From an uncultured Massilia sp. (GTDB lineage: Bacteria > Pseudomonadota > Gammaproteobacteria > Burkholderiales > Burkholderiaceae_D), in contig NZ_CAJYEB010000023.1 of assembly GCF_913773735.1 (NCBI RefSeq), positions 310,001-374,000 of the forward strand: a stretch of 64,000 nucleotides of DNA. Reading direction: 5' to 3'. The notes under the pieces are model-generated. The model worked only from the letters and a program-made list of their open reading frames with translations, was not told where the DNA came from and made no database searches. A program made the translations under genes and the position numbers. Position 1 is the stretch's first letter, and each line of letters opens with the position of its first letter. This document shows positions 18,528 to 28,236 of this stretch, one piece after another.

Positions 18528-21431
18528 TCAGAAGGCCTGGTTGTAGCGCACGTAGAAGAAGCGGTCGATCGGCTTGTCGGCGTCCACCGAGGACGACGAG
18601 GTGTAGCCGGAGATGTACGCCTGGTACGTGACGCGCGGCTTCTTGTCGAACAGGTTGTTCACGCCGAACTGGATCTGGCCCTTCCACGGGGTCTTGTAGT
18701 TCAGGTTGATGTCGTGGTAGACCAGCGCGCCCTGCTTGTTGGCGCCGGTGCCCCAGCTCGCTTCGAACTCAGGCATGCTGCACTCGGTTTCCGAATCCCA
18801 GCACTGGTCCTTGATCGGGCTGAAGTAGCGGCTGGTCCAGGTGGCGCCCCAGTTGCCCATGCTCCAGTCCAGCGACACGTTGGCCTTCACGCGGTTGTAC
18901 AGGAATTCGCCGGCGTATTCCTGCCAGTCGGCGCCGTCTTCGCTGCGCGACTTGTACGAGTTCAGGTAGGTGCCGTCGGCACGGACGCCGAAGCGGCCGT
19001 ACTGGGTCATCGGGAAGCGGTAGCTCAGCGCGACGTCGATGCCCGAGGTTTCCAGGCGACCCAGGTTGGCGTTGCCGCGTTCCAGGTAGGTGATCTCGTG
19101 GGTGACCGGGTCACGCACGATCGACGAGCAGAACGAGCTGACGTTCTCGGTGTAGCACTGGCTGGTCACGAAGTTCGCGTCGATGCCGGTGATGCGGTTG
19201 TTCACGTTGACCTTGTACCAGTCCAGCGAGGCCGAGGCGCCCGGCAGCCACGACGGGCTGTAGACGATGCCGAGGGTCTTGCTGATCGCGGTTTCCGGAC
19301 GCAGCGAGCTGTTGCCGGCGCCTGCCTGGAACGGGTACGGCGATTGCGCGCCGCCCGAGCTGGTGATCGGCTGGCTGTTCTGGTTCAGCTGGCGGAAGTT
19401 GGCGGGAACGCCTGCAGCGGCGCAACGCTGGGCCACGGTCGGGTTCTTCGCCGCTTCGCCGTAGATGCTGTCGCACGGGTCGATGTAGGAGTCGAAGGTC
19501 TGCTGGCCGCCACCGAAGGTGTCGCCCAGGGTCGGCGCGCGGAAGCCTTCGGCGATGGTGCCGCGGGCCAGCACGTCCTTGACCGGCTTCCACATGAAGC
19601 TGAACTTGCTGTTGTTGGTGGTGCCGAAGTTGTTGTAGTCCGAGTGGCGGGTCGCCAGGTCGATCGACAGCAGTTCAGCGAACGGCTTGTTCTTCAGCAG
19701 CGGGACGGCGACTTCCAGGTACGCTTCCTTGACGGTGTAGCGGCCGAAGGTCGAGTTGCCTGCCAGGTCGGTCGAGTAGCCCGACTGTTCGAACTGGCCC
19801 GGGCGGTCGTAGCCGCGCACTTCGCGGTGTTCCAGGCCGGCTGCCACGCCGATCGCGCCGGCCGGCAGGTTGTAGATTTCGCCGCTGATGTTGGCGGTGG
19901 CGCTGTTGGTGGTGCTGCCGTAGGTCGCCTGGCCGGTCGACATGATGTAGTTCAGGCCGGCCTGGGTCGAGGCCGACGGGCCGCCCAGGATGTTGAACGG
20001 CACGCACTCGGCCAGCGCGATCGGGTTGGCGGCGGTACCGCACTGGACCACGCCCGATGCGTTGACGAACGACGGACCCAGGGCTTTCTTCAGGTTCAGC
20101 AGGTTGATGTTGCCGGTACCCAGCACCGAACCGGTGACGGCGCTGTGGTTGTAGCCCACGTCCCAGTTGAAGGTACGGCCCAGGGCGCCGAATTCGCCGG
20201 ACAGGGTCGCATCCAGGTGGGTGGTGCGGCTTTCGTTCTCGGTGGTACGCGGCACTTCGATGGTGCGGCGGTAGAAGAACAGGTCCTGGCCGCCGGTGCC
20301 GCCGAGGGCCTGGTTGCCGTACGGATTGTAGTAGCTGTTCTTGTCGACATAGACCGGGTAGTTCGGCTGCGACAGGCTGTTCAGCGGGTAGCCGGCCACC
20401 TGCGACTTCGAGGTACGCTCGGCGTACATCGCGGTGGTGCGGAAGATCATGTCGTACGGCAGGTTGACCTCACCCTTGGTGAAGATCGTGTCCAGCTTCG
20501 TCGGCATCGCGAACTGCATCTGGCTCGTCGAATTGAACGTGTCGGCCGGGGTGCCGGTGACGAAATTGTGGTAGTTGCCCGCCACGTTCGAGGCCGCACC
20601 GGTACCGTCGCCCAGCGAGCCGCCGGTGTGGTTCAGGTACTGGTTGAAGCCGGTGGCCGAGCCGGTCGGACCGACCTGGCGGATGCGGCCCCACGGACCG
20701 GCGCCCAGGGCGTCGTCCGGATGGTTCGGGCCGTAGCCGTAGGCCGTCTCGGGACGGGCATTCGCCATGATGGCGCCCTGTTCGGTGTGCGACAGGCCGA
20801 ACATGACCGATGCCTTGTCGTTGTTCGCACCATAGGCCAGCGAGAAGTCCTTGTTCTTGCCGTCGCCGTTCTTTTCGTTGGCGCCGGTGTACACGCTCAG
20901 CTGGCCGCCTTCCATCGACTTCTTCAGGATGATGTTGACCACGCCCGCGATCGCGTCCGAACCGTAGATCGCCGATGCGCCATCCTTCAGGATTTCGATG
21001 CGGTCGATCATCGACGACGGGATCGTCGAGATGTCGGTGTAACCGTTGACGCTCGAGCTCCAGCGCTTGCCGTCCACCAGGGTCAGCAGGCGGTTCGCGC
21101 CCAGATTGCGCAGGTTCGGGTACTGGCCGCCGTTCTCACGGTTCGATACCAGGGAGCCGCCCTTGCTGAAGTCCGGGGAGCCGGCCGACGTCATGTTGTT
21201 CAGGATGTCGCCGACGGTGACGAGACCTGTCTTCTGGATTTGTTCCTGGGTCATCACCTGGACCGGTTGTGCGGTCTCCAGGTCGACCTGGCGGATACGC
21301 GAGCCGGTCACTTCGACGCGCTGCATCGACGTGGTGTTCTGGGCCTCTTGAGCATGGGCTGCGTGCATCCCGAAGGCGACGCCGCTGACACAGATCAAGC
21401 GGATCGACCGGGACAAGACTTTTTCCATCAT
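18528..21431 (-). CDS. TonB-dependent receptor 4 (paralogue of receptor 5)
   Basis: A 967-residue outer-membrane receptor. The signal peptide ends at MHAAHAQ. The plug contains VEVTGSRIRQVDLETAQPVQ, MTQEQIQKTGLVTVGDIL, NLRNLGANRLLTLVDGKRW and RIEILKDGASAIYGSDAIAG. The barrel ends in RFFYVRYNQAF. AGGAG lies ten bases before the ATG at 21431; 53 further open codons upstream lack signal-peptide character. It is very similar along its whole length to the next receptor upstream (21960-24866). Shared segments include AGLEHREVRGYDRPGQFEQS and GFRAPTLGDTFGGGQQ. Conserved cysteines in the loops (DPCDSIYG, QRCAAAG) are also shared. Substrate is unknown. Confidence 0.93.
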   Translation of the reverse strand: MMEKVLSRSIRLICVSGVAFGMHAAHAQEAQNTTSMQRVEVTGSRIRQVDLETAQPVQVMTQEQIQKTGLVTVGDILNNMTSAGSPDFSKGGSLVSNRENGGQYPNLRNLGANRLLTLVDGKRWSSSVNGYTDISTIPSSMIDRIEILKDGASAIYGSDAIAGVVNIILKKSMEGGQLSVYTGANEKNGDGKNKDFSLAYGANNDKASVMFGLSHTEQGAIMANARPETAYGYGPNHPDDALGAGPWGRIRQVGPTGSATGFNQYLNHTGGSLGDGTGAASNVAGNYHNFVTGTPADTFNSTSQMQFAMPTKLDTIFTKGEVNLPYDMIFRTTAMYAERTSKSQVAGYPLNSLSQPNYPVYVDKNSYYNPYGNQALGGTGGQDLFFYRRTIEVPRTTENESRTTHLDATLSGEFGALGRTFNWDVGYNHSAVTGSVLGTGNINLLNLKKALGPSFVNASGVVQCGTAANPIALAECVPFNILGGPSASTQAGLNYIMSTGQATYGSTTNSATANISGEIYNLPAGAIGVAAGLEHREVRGYDRPGQFEQSGYSTDLAGNSTFGRYTVKEAYLEVAVPLLKNKPFAELLSIDLATRHSDYNNFGTTNNSKFSFMWKPVKDVLARGTIAEGFRAPTLGDTFGGGQQTFDSYIDPCDSIYGEAAKNPTVAQRCAAAGVPANFRQLNQNSQPITSSGGAQSPYPFQAGAGNSSLRPETAISKTLGIVYSPSWLPGASASLDWYKVNVNNRITGIDANFVTSQCYTENVSSFCSSIVRDPVTHEITYLERGNANLGRLETSGIDVALSYRFPMTQYGRFGVRADGTYLNSYKSRSEDGADWQEYAGEFLYNRVKANVSLDWSMGNWGATWTSRYFSPIKDQCWDSETECSMPEFEASWGTGANKQGALVYHDINLNYKTPWKGQIQFGVNNLFDKKPRVTYQAYISGYTSSSSVDADKPIDRFFYVRYNQAF

Positions 21432-21892
21432 GGTTACAAAACTCCTAGGGTTTAGGTACGGCAAATAGTGAGACACGGCCGTCGACGCGGTCGCTGATGC
21501 GACTGTCTGGAAAGAGCGTGCATATCGCTTTTTCCAAGTTGGCAATGGAATCATTTGGAATGGCAGCCTGTCAACGGACAACTTGTACACGCTTGTAAAT
21601 GTTGCAGTCCTGCGTAATTACACAATTTGTCACAGAACTGTATCGATAAGTACGACTTCATCCCCCTATCGTCTTACAAATTTTTATTTTTAAAAACTTT
21701 ACGCCCAAAAATGGTGCATAAAAGATGTCGAGAAAGTATGCATTGGCGGCGGCGTCAACACACTATCCACACGTGCGAAAAACAAATTTCTGCCGAAAAA
21801 CGTCACCTTTTCGCAACGTTATTTGGAGTAACAAACGGTTTTCAGGGAATTTTCGATGCGCGGGAGTCATACCAAAACGCATTCGGGCAATG
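21432..21892. other. Intergenic region between tandem receptors 4 and 5
   Basis: No gene is supported. The region is AT-rich from about 21540 to 21870. It holds GCGTGCATAT at 21516-21525 (ATATGCACGC on the coding strand), which recurs exactly upstream of receptor 5, about 90 bases before the start of receptor 4. On the minus strand a TTGCCA box lies just upstream of the element, so it may overlap a promoter. Confidence 0.5.
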
Positions 21893-21926
21893 AAAAATGC
21901 CCGCCGGGCAGGGCCGGGCGGGCATC
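21893..21926 (-). terminator. Rho-independent terminator after receptor 5
   Basis: On the minus strand GCCCGCCCGG and the complementary CCGGCGGGC form a stem followed by TTTTTC, 35 bases beyond the receptor stop. It is a diverged copy of the terminator at 18455-18488. Confidence 0.88.
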
Positions 21927-21959
21927 GGGGGAGGCGGCGGGGCCGCCGCCTTCAGGTCG

Positions 21960-24866
21960 TCAGAACGACTGGTTGTAGCGGACGTAGAAGAAGCGGTCGA
22001 TCGGGCGTTCCGGATCCACTGCCGACGACGACGAGGTGCCGCCGTAGGCGCTGGCCGCGTCGTACACGACGATCGGCTTGCGGTTGAACACGTTGTTCGC
22101 GCCGACCATCAGCTTGCCTTTCCATGGCAGCGTGTAGCCGATCGACAGGTCGCTGTAGGTCATCGAACCCAGCTTGCTGTAGCCGGTGCCCCAGCTTGCC
22201 GCATCCGTCGGGTTGCTGCACTCCTGGTTGTTCGCCGCGCTCCAGCAGTGGACTTTCACGCCGCTGTAGTAACGCGAGGTCAGGGTGGCGTTCCAGTTGC
22301 CCAGGCTCCAGTCCAGGGTCAGGTTCGACTTCACGCGGTTGATGCCGAATTCGCCGGCGTAGTTGACGAAGTCCGACGTCGCGGTGCTCTTGATCTCGTA
22401 GGTATCGGTATAGGTCGATTCCGAACGGATGCCGAAGCGACCGTAAGGGGTCGTCGGGAAGCGGTAGGCGAAGGTCAGGTCGAAGCCCTTGGTGCCCAGT
22501 TCGCCCAGGTTGGCGTTGCCGCGCGACAGGGTGGTGATCTGGCCGGTGGCCGGGTCACGCTTGATCGCGTCGCAGAAGCTCTGCACGCCGTTGACGTAGC
22601 ACTGGTTGATCACGTAGGTCGCCGAGACGCCGACGATCCGGTTCTTCACGCTGATGTCGAAGTAGTCCACCGACATGGTCAGGCCGTTGACGAACGACGG
22701 GCTGTAGACCAGGCCGAAGGTTTTCGTGGTCGCGGTTTCCGGCTGCACGCTGGCGTTGCCGGCGCCGGTGTTGAACGGCGTCGGCGACTGGGCGCCGCCG
22801 GCCGGGACCGCCGCGCCGGCCTGGTTGACCTGGCGGAAGGTGGTCGGCACGCCGGCCGCGGTGCAGCGGGTCTTGACGGCGGCGTTGTTGGCGGCCGCGC
22901 CGTACAGGCTGTCGCAGGCGTCCAGGTAGGAGTCGTACGACTGCGAGCCGCCGCCGAAGGTGTCGCTCAGGGTCGGGGCGCGGAAGCCTTCGGCCCAGGT
23001 GCCGCGTGCCAGCAGGTCCTTGATCGGCTTCCACATCACGCTGGCCTTGCTGTTCGTGGTGTTGCCGAAGTTGCTGTAGTCGGAGTAGCGCGAGGCGATA
23101 TCCAGGCTCAGGTGTTCGGCGAACGGCACGTTCTTCAGCAGCGGGATGTTGGCTTCGAGGTAGGCTTCCTTGACGGTGTAGCGGCCGTAGGTCGCATTGC
23201 CCGCCAGGTCGGTCGAGTAACCCGACTGCTCGAACTGGCCCGGACGGTCGTAGCCGCGCACTTCGCGGTGTTCCAGGCCGCCGGCCACGCCCACCGCGCC
23301 TGCCGGCAGGGTGAACAGTTCGCCGGTGAGGTCGGCGGTGGCGCTGTTGACGGTCGAGCCGTAGGTGGCCTGGCCGGTCGACATCACGTAGTTCAGCGCG
23401 GCCTGGGTCGATGCCGACGGGCCGCCCAGGATGTCGAACGGTACGCATTCGGCCAGCGCGATCGGGTTGGCCGCGGTGCCGCACTGGATCGCGCCCGACG
23501 CGTTGCGGAACGACGGGCCCAGGGCCTTCTTCAGGTTCAGCAGGTTCAGGTTGCCGGTGCTCAGCACGGAGCCGGTGACGGCGCTGTGGTTGTAGCCGAC
23601 GTTCCAGTTCCACGCCTTGTTCATGACGGTGAAGTCGCCTTCGAGCACGGCGTCGATGTGCAGGGTGCGGTTCTCGTTCTCGGTCACGCGCGGCACTTCG
23701 ATCGTGCGGCGGTAGAAGAACAGGTCCTGGCCCTTGCCGGCGCCGGCGACCTGGTTGCCGTACGGGTTGAAGTAGCTGTCCTTGTCGATGTAGACCGGGA
23801 ACTTGCTTTGGGTCAGCGAGTTGAGCGGATAGCCGGCGACCTGGCGCGACGAGGTGCGTTCCGCGTACATGGCGGTGGTCGTCAGGCGGGTGTCGTACGG
23901 CAGGGCGATGCTGCCTTTCGAGAACAACGTCGTCAGCTTGGTCGGCGACGTGAACATCATCTGGCTGGTCGAATTGAAGGTGTCGGCGTCGGCGTTGGCG
24001 TAGGCATGGTAGTTGGCCGGATCGCGCGAGTTCGCACCGGTGCCGTCGCCTTCCGGACCGCCGGTGTGGTTCAGGTACTGGTTGAAGCCGGTGGCCGCGC
24101 CGCTGCCGTTGACCTGGCGGATGCGGCCCCACGGGCCGGCGCCGTAGCCGGCGTTCAAGTGGTTCGGGCCGTAGCTGGTGGCGGTGACGGCGCGGTCCTT
24201 GGCCCAGACGGTGCCCTGCTGGGTGTGGCTCAGGCCGAACATCATGTTGGCGCGGTCGTCGCCGGCGCCATAGCTCAGCGAGAAGTCCTTGTTCTTGCCG
24301 TCGCCCTTTTCGTTGACGCCGGTGTACGCGCTCAGCTGGCCGCCTTCCATCGTCTTCTTCAGGATGATGTTGACCACGCCGGCGATCGCGTCCGAGCCAT
24401 AGATCGAGGACGCGCCGTCCTTCAGCACTTCGATGCGGTCGATCATCGAGGCCGGCACGGTCGACATGTCGGTGTAGCCGGCCACGGTCTGGGTCCAGCG
24501 CTTGCCGTTGACCAGCACCAGCAGGCGGTTCGAGCCGAGGTTGCGCATATTGATGTACTGGCCGCCCTGCTCGCGGTTCGACGTCAGCGTCGAGCCTTTC
24601 GAGAACGCCGGCGTGCCGGCGGCGGACAGGTTGTTGATGATGTCGCCGACGGTGACCAGGCCGGTCTTCTGGATCTGTTCCTGGGTCATCACCTGGACCG
24701 GTTGTGCCGTTTCCAGGTCGACCTGACGGATGCGCGAACCGGTCACTTCGACGCGCTGCGGTGTCTCCGCGGCGGGTGCGGTCGTGGTGGTCTGCGCCTG
24801 GGCGATGCCGCCCATCGCTTGCAGGGCGACGGCAACGGCTAAGGCGATCTTCGTACGTTGTTGCAT
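21960..24866 (-). CDS. TonB-dependent receptor 5 (paralogue of receptor 4)
   Basis: A 968-residue outer-membrane receptor. The signal peptide MQQRTKIALAVAVALQAMGG ends at IAQAQ. The plug repeats the receptor 4 motifs almost word for word (VEVTGSRIRQVDLETAQPVQ, KTGLVTVGDII, NMRNLGSNRLLVLVNGKRW). The barrel ends in RFFYVRYNQSF. GGAGA precedes the ATG at 24866 by five to six bases; an ATG seven codons further upstream is possible but less well placed. Like receptor 4 it has loop cysteines (DACDSLYG, TRCTAAG, VHCWSAANNQECS). The two genes are separated by about 530 bases with their own terminators, so they are independently transcribed duplicates. Substrate is unknown. Confidence 0.93.
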   Translation of the reverse strand: MQQRTKIALAVAVALQAMGGIAQAQTTTTAPAAETPQRVEVTGSRIRQVDLETAQPVQVMTQEQIQKTGLVTVGDIINNLSAAGTPAFSKGSTLTSNREQGGQYINMRNLGSNRLLVLVNGKRWTQTVAGYTDMSTVPASMIDRIEVLKDGASSIYGSDAIAGVVNIILKKTMEGGQLSAYTGVNEKGDGKNKDFSLSYGAGDDRANMMFGLSHTQQGTVWAKDRAVTATSYGPNHLNAGYGAGPWGRIRQVNGSGAATGFNQYLNHTGGPEGDGTGANSRDPANYHAYANADADTFNSTSQMMFTSPTKLTTLFSKGSIALPYDTRLTTTAMYAERTSSRQVAGYPLNSLTQSKFPVYIDKDSYFNPYGNQVAGAGKGQDLFFYRRTIEVPRVTENENRTLHIDAVLEGDFTVMNKAWNWNVGYNHSAVTGSVLSTGNLNLLNLKKALGPSFRNASGAIQCGTAANPIALAECVPFDILGGPSASTQAALNYVMSTGQATYGSTVNSATADLTGELFTLPAGAVGVAGGLEHREVRGYDRPGQFEQSGYSTDLAGNATYGRYTVKEAYLEANIPLLKNVPFAEHLSLDIASRYSDYSNFGNTTNSKASVMWKPIKDLLARGTWAEGFRAPTLSDTFGGGSQSYDSYLDACDSLYGAAANNAAVKTRCTAAGVPTTFRQVNQAGAAVPAGGAQSPTPFNTGAGNASVQPETATTKTFGLVYSPSFVNGLTMSVDYFDISVKNRIVGVSATYVINQCYVNGVQSFCDAIKRDPATGQITTLSRGNANLGELGTKGFDLTFAYRFPTTPYGRFGIRSESTYTDTYEIKSTATSDFVNYAGEFGINRVKSNLTLDWSLGNWNATLTSRYYSGVKVHCWSAANNQECSNPTDAASWGTGYSKLGSMTYSDLSIGYTLPWKGKLMVGANNVFNRKPIVVYDAASAYGGTSSSSAVDPERPIDRFFYVRYNQSF

Positions 24867-25252
24867 GGATTCTCCGTTCATGGACATCGGCCCGCCGGTT
24901 CATGGCCACCGGACCTTGTGACTGACAACTCGACTGCATACGGCACGCGCACCACGGGCGCGCTCCCCCCTTTCCGGGTGTGAGGAAGCGTGCATATTGT
25001 GCATACGTGGGTTGTATCAAATCATTCTGTATTGACTGGAGTCAATACGAGAAAAGTGGTTCTTTTGGAAGGTGGACAAAAAACAACATGCGGCATTGCA
25101 ACATGCACCGCAATGGAATGGAATTGCTTGTTGCCAGTGCGAGGATGCCCGCGGAAAGTGCGATGGAAAGGCCGTGCGTGCGGCGCACGCAACGGCTGCG
25201 AACGAGGAGAGCAGGTGGGAAAACGGCGTGGCGCCGCCCGGGCGCCGGGCGC
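24867..25252. other. Intergenic region between receptor 5 and glnE
   Basis: No gene is seen. On the coding (minus) strand ATATGCACGC (24988-24997) is preceded by a second GTATGCAC. A TTGATA about 18 bases upstream of a TATGCA makes a plausible sigma-70 promoter for receptor 5 about 120 bases before its start. The rest up to glnE is featureless apart from a GC-rich palindrome just after the glnE stop. Confidence 0.45.
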
Positions 25253-28021
25253 TCAGGCGCCGAGGCAGGCCCGCCACAGTCGCGTGACGGCGGCCGCGTG
25301 CGTCGCCACCAGCGCCGGGTCGACGTGCGCCGCGTCCTGCCCCTGCAGCCGGACCTGGTGCTGCAGGCGGCGCATCGCGCGGTAGGCGGCGGCCGCGCCC
25401 TCGGCCAGCTGCGCATCGACCAGGCCGAGCTGGCCGCACAGGCGCAGCAGGGCGATGTTGCCGACGTTGACGGTCAGCTGCGGCCAGGCGGCGGCGTGCA
25501 GCAGCACCAGGTACTGGACGATGAACTCGATGTCGATCATCCCGCCTTCGTCCTGCTTGAGGTCGAACAGGCCGCTGCGGTGCGGATGGGCGTCGCGCAT
25601 GCGCTGGCGCATCTTGACGACTTCGGCGCGCAGCTCGTCCGCGCGGCCGGACCGGTCCTGGCGCAGCACGTCCTCGCGGATCGCCTCGAAGCGCGCGCCG
25701 ATGGCGGCGTCGCCGGCGCAGAAGCGGGCCCGGGTGAGCGCCTGGTGTTCCCAGATCCAGGCCGAGGAACGCTGGTAGCGCTCGAACGCCGCCACCGACG
25801 ACACCAGCATGCCGCTGGCGCCGTCCGGACGCAGCGCCGTGTCGATGTCGAACAGGATGCCGGCCGGGGTGTGCGTGGTCATCCACGTGATGAAGCGCTG
25901 GGCCAGCCTGGCGTAATTGGCGGGAGCGTCCTGGTCGTCGTCGTCGAACAGGAAGATCACGTCGAGGTCGGACACGTAGCCGAGCTCCTTGCCGCCCAGC
26001 TTGCCATAGGCGATCACGGCGAAGCGCGGCACCTCGCGGTGGCGCTTGGGGATCGTGCGCCAGGCGCGCCGCACGGTTTCGGCGACGACCAGGTCGGCCA
26101 GCGCCGACAGGTGGTCGGCCAGGCGCTCGACCGACAGCTCGCCGGCCAGGTCCAGCGCGAGCAGGCGGAACATCTGGGCATGGTGGGCTTCGCGCAGGAT
26201 GTCGAGCTGGCGCTCGGTGTCGCCGTCGGCGGCGTCCAGGCGCGTCGCCAGTTCCGCCGCCAGCGGCGCGAGATCCTCGGCGCCGCCGACGCGGTCGTCG
26301 AGCAGCTCGTCGAGCAGGATCGGGTGCTGGGTCAGGAAGGTCGCGGCCCAGCCGCTGGCGTTGATCATGCGGATCACGCGCTCGAGCGTGTGCGGGTATT
26401 CGGTCAGCAGCGACAGGTAGGCCGAGCGGCGCGCGATCGCCTCGAAGAAGTCGAGCAGGCGCCCGAGCGTGGCCGCATGGCTGCCCAGGCCGGCCTCGCG
26501 CACCACCTGGGCGACCAGGGGCAGGGCGGCGTTCACCAGCGCCACCAGGCGCATGCGGCTGGCCTCGGGCAGGGTCTGCAGGCGCGGCGCCTGCCAGGTC
26601 GCCACCAGGCGCGCGGCGGCGCCCTGGGCATCGTCGAAGCCCTGCGCGGCCAGCCGCGCGGCGATCTCCTCGCGGCTGTCGGCGTCGCCCACGGCCACGT
26701 CCGGATCGACCTGCTCGGCATTGCCCGCCTTGTCGGCGAACATGGCGTCGAACTGCTCGGCCACGAAGCGGCGGCGTGCGTCCAGCGCGGCCAGCAGGGC
26801 GGCCTCGTCGGCCATGCCCATCATGCGCGCCACGGTGGCGCGGTCGTCCGGCGACGGCGGCAGCGTGTGGGTCTGGGCGTCTTCCAGGTATTGCAGCCGG
26901 TGTTCGAGGTTGCGCAGGAAGGTGTAGGCTTCGAGCAGGCGCTCGACCACGTCGGCCGTGAGCAGCTCGCGCTCGGCCAGCAGGCCCAGCGTCAGGCGCG
27001 TGGAGCGCTCGCGCAGGGCCGGGTCGCGCCCGCCGCGGATCAGCTGGAACACCTGGGCCAGGAACTCGATCTCGCGGATGCCGCCGCGTCCCAGCTTGAC
27101 GTTGTGGCTGCGCTCCGGATGCAGGCGTTCCTGGCGGTTGACCTCGGCGCGGATCTGGGCGTGCATGTTGCGGATCGCGTCGATCACGCCGAAGTCGAGG
27201 TAGCGCCGGAACACGAACGGACGCACGATGGCGTCGAGCGCGGCGATGTCCTCGGCGGCGCCGGTGACGGCGCGCGCCTTGACCCAGGCATAGCGTTCCC
27301 ATTCGCGGCCCTGGACGATCAGGTAGTCCTCGACCATGTTCAGGCTGGCCGCCAGTGGCCCCGACTTGCCGTTCGGGCGCAGCGCCATGTCCACGCGGAA
27401 CGTGAAACCGTCCTCGGTGATCTCCGCCAGGGCGGCGATGAGCTTGCGGCCCAGGCGCACGAAGAATTCGTGGTTCGACAACACCTTCTGGCCGGGCCGG
27501 TCGGGGCGCGTCTCGCCGTCTTCCGGATAGACGAAGATCAGGTCGATGTCGGACGAGACGTTCAGCTCGAAGCCGCCGTGCTTGCCCATCGCCAGCACCA
27601 TCATCTGCTGGGGCCGGCCGGATTCGTCGCCGACGGGCGTGCCGTGCGCGGCCGTCATCTCGGCCATCAGCTCGGCCAGGTGGCGCTGGACGGCGAAGTC
27701 GGCGAAGCGGCTCATCGCCGTGACGACCTCGTCGAGGTCGGCGCGGCCCTCGAGGTCGCGCCGGATCAGGGCGCATACCAGCAGGTTGCGCAGGCGGCGC
27801 ATGGCGCGGCCCAGCCGCAGCGTGCCGCCGTGGGGGGCGTTGGCCGCCTCGGCCTCCAGCGTTGCGCCAAGATCCAGCCGGGCCAGCGATAATCCGGACA
27901 CGGCGTCCAGGCGCCCGGCGCGCTCCGGCGCGGCGGCGAGCCAGCGTTGGTAAAAGCGCGACACGGCGGCCGGCGTACCGGCGGGGGAAGCGTGGGCTTG
28001 TTCGGGTGATGCGTGCGTCAT
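25253..28021 (-). CDS. glnE: Bifunctional glutamine synthetase adenylyltransferase/adenylyl-removing enzyme
   Basis: A 922-residue cytosolic enzyme (E. coli 946) that adds or removes AMP on glutamine synthetase in response to PII protein. Two nucleotidyltransferase domains are visible. The N-terminal one has GKHGGFELNVSSDIDLIFVY and the C-terminal one has GKLGGKELGYVSDLDVIFLF, both with the expected G-X-D-X-D pattern. The segments GRGGIREIEFLAQVFQLI and DEGGMIDIEFIVQYLVL follow each of them, as in the family. TGGAG lies six bases before the ATG at 28021. The gene is divergent from yhdP with 215 bases between, and is transcribed toward receptor 5. Confidence 0.97.
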   Translation of the reverse strand: MTHASPEQAHASPAGTPAAVSRFYQRWLAAAPERAGRLDAVSGLSLARLDLGATLEAEAANAPHGGTLRLGRAMRRLRNLLVCALIRRDLEGRADLDEVVTAMSRFADFAVQRHLAELMAEMTAAHGTPVGDESGRPQQMMVLAMGKHGGFELNVSSDIDLIFVYPEDGETRPDRPGQKVLSNHEFFVRLGRKLIAALAEITEDGFTFRVDMALRPNGKSGPLAASLNMVEDYLIVQGREWERYAWVKARAVTGAAEDIAALDAIVRPFVFRRYLDFGVIDAIRNMHAQIRAEVNRQERLHPERSHNVKLGRGGIREIEFLAQVFQLIRGGRDPALRERSTRLTLGLLAERELLTADVVERLLEAYTFLRNLEHRLQYLEDAQTHTLPPSPDDRATVARMMGMADEAALLAALDARRRFVAEQFDAMFADKAGNAEQVDPDVAVGDADSREEIAARLAAQGFDDAQGAAARLVATWQAPRLQTLPEASRMRLVALVNAALPLVAQVVREAGLGSHAATLGRLLDFFEAIARRSAYLSLLTEYPHTLERVIRMINASGWAATFLTQHPILLDELLDDRVGGAEDLAPLAAELATRLDAADGDTERQLDILREAHHAQMFRLLALDLAGELSVERLADHLSALADLVVAETVRRAWRTIPKRHREVPRFAVIAYGKLGGKELGYVSDLDVIFLFDDDDQDAPANYARLAQRFITWMTTHTPAGILFDIDTALRPDGASGMLVSSVAAFERYQRSSAWIWEHQALTRARFCAGDAAIGARFEAIREDVLRQDRSGRADELRAEVVKMRQRMRDAHPHRSGLFDLKQDEGGMIDIEFIVQYLVLLHAAAWPQLTVNVGNIALLRLCGQLGLVDAQLAEGAAAAYRAMRRLQHQVRLQGQDAAHVDPALVATHAAAVTRLWRACLGA

Positions 28022-28236
28022 GACGACTCCAGACGAGTGTTGTGCGTTCCGCGAGGCTTTCTATGCGGTAAAATTGCCCGCCACGCTGCCCTGGGTCAGC
28101 GTGATGGTAAGGCGGACGCCGCGAATGTTGCAAGCGCTCTCTTATTGACGAATATACACGGCGAATACACACGGGGGGCACCGGCGGCGGCATCGGCGCC
28201 GGCATCCCCCACGACGGCGAGCTTTTGAGCACCTTG

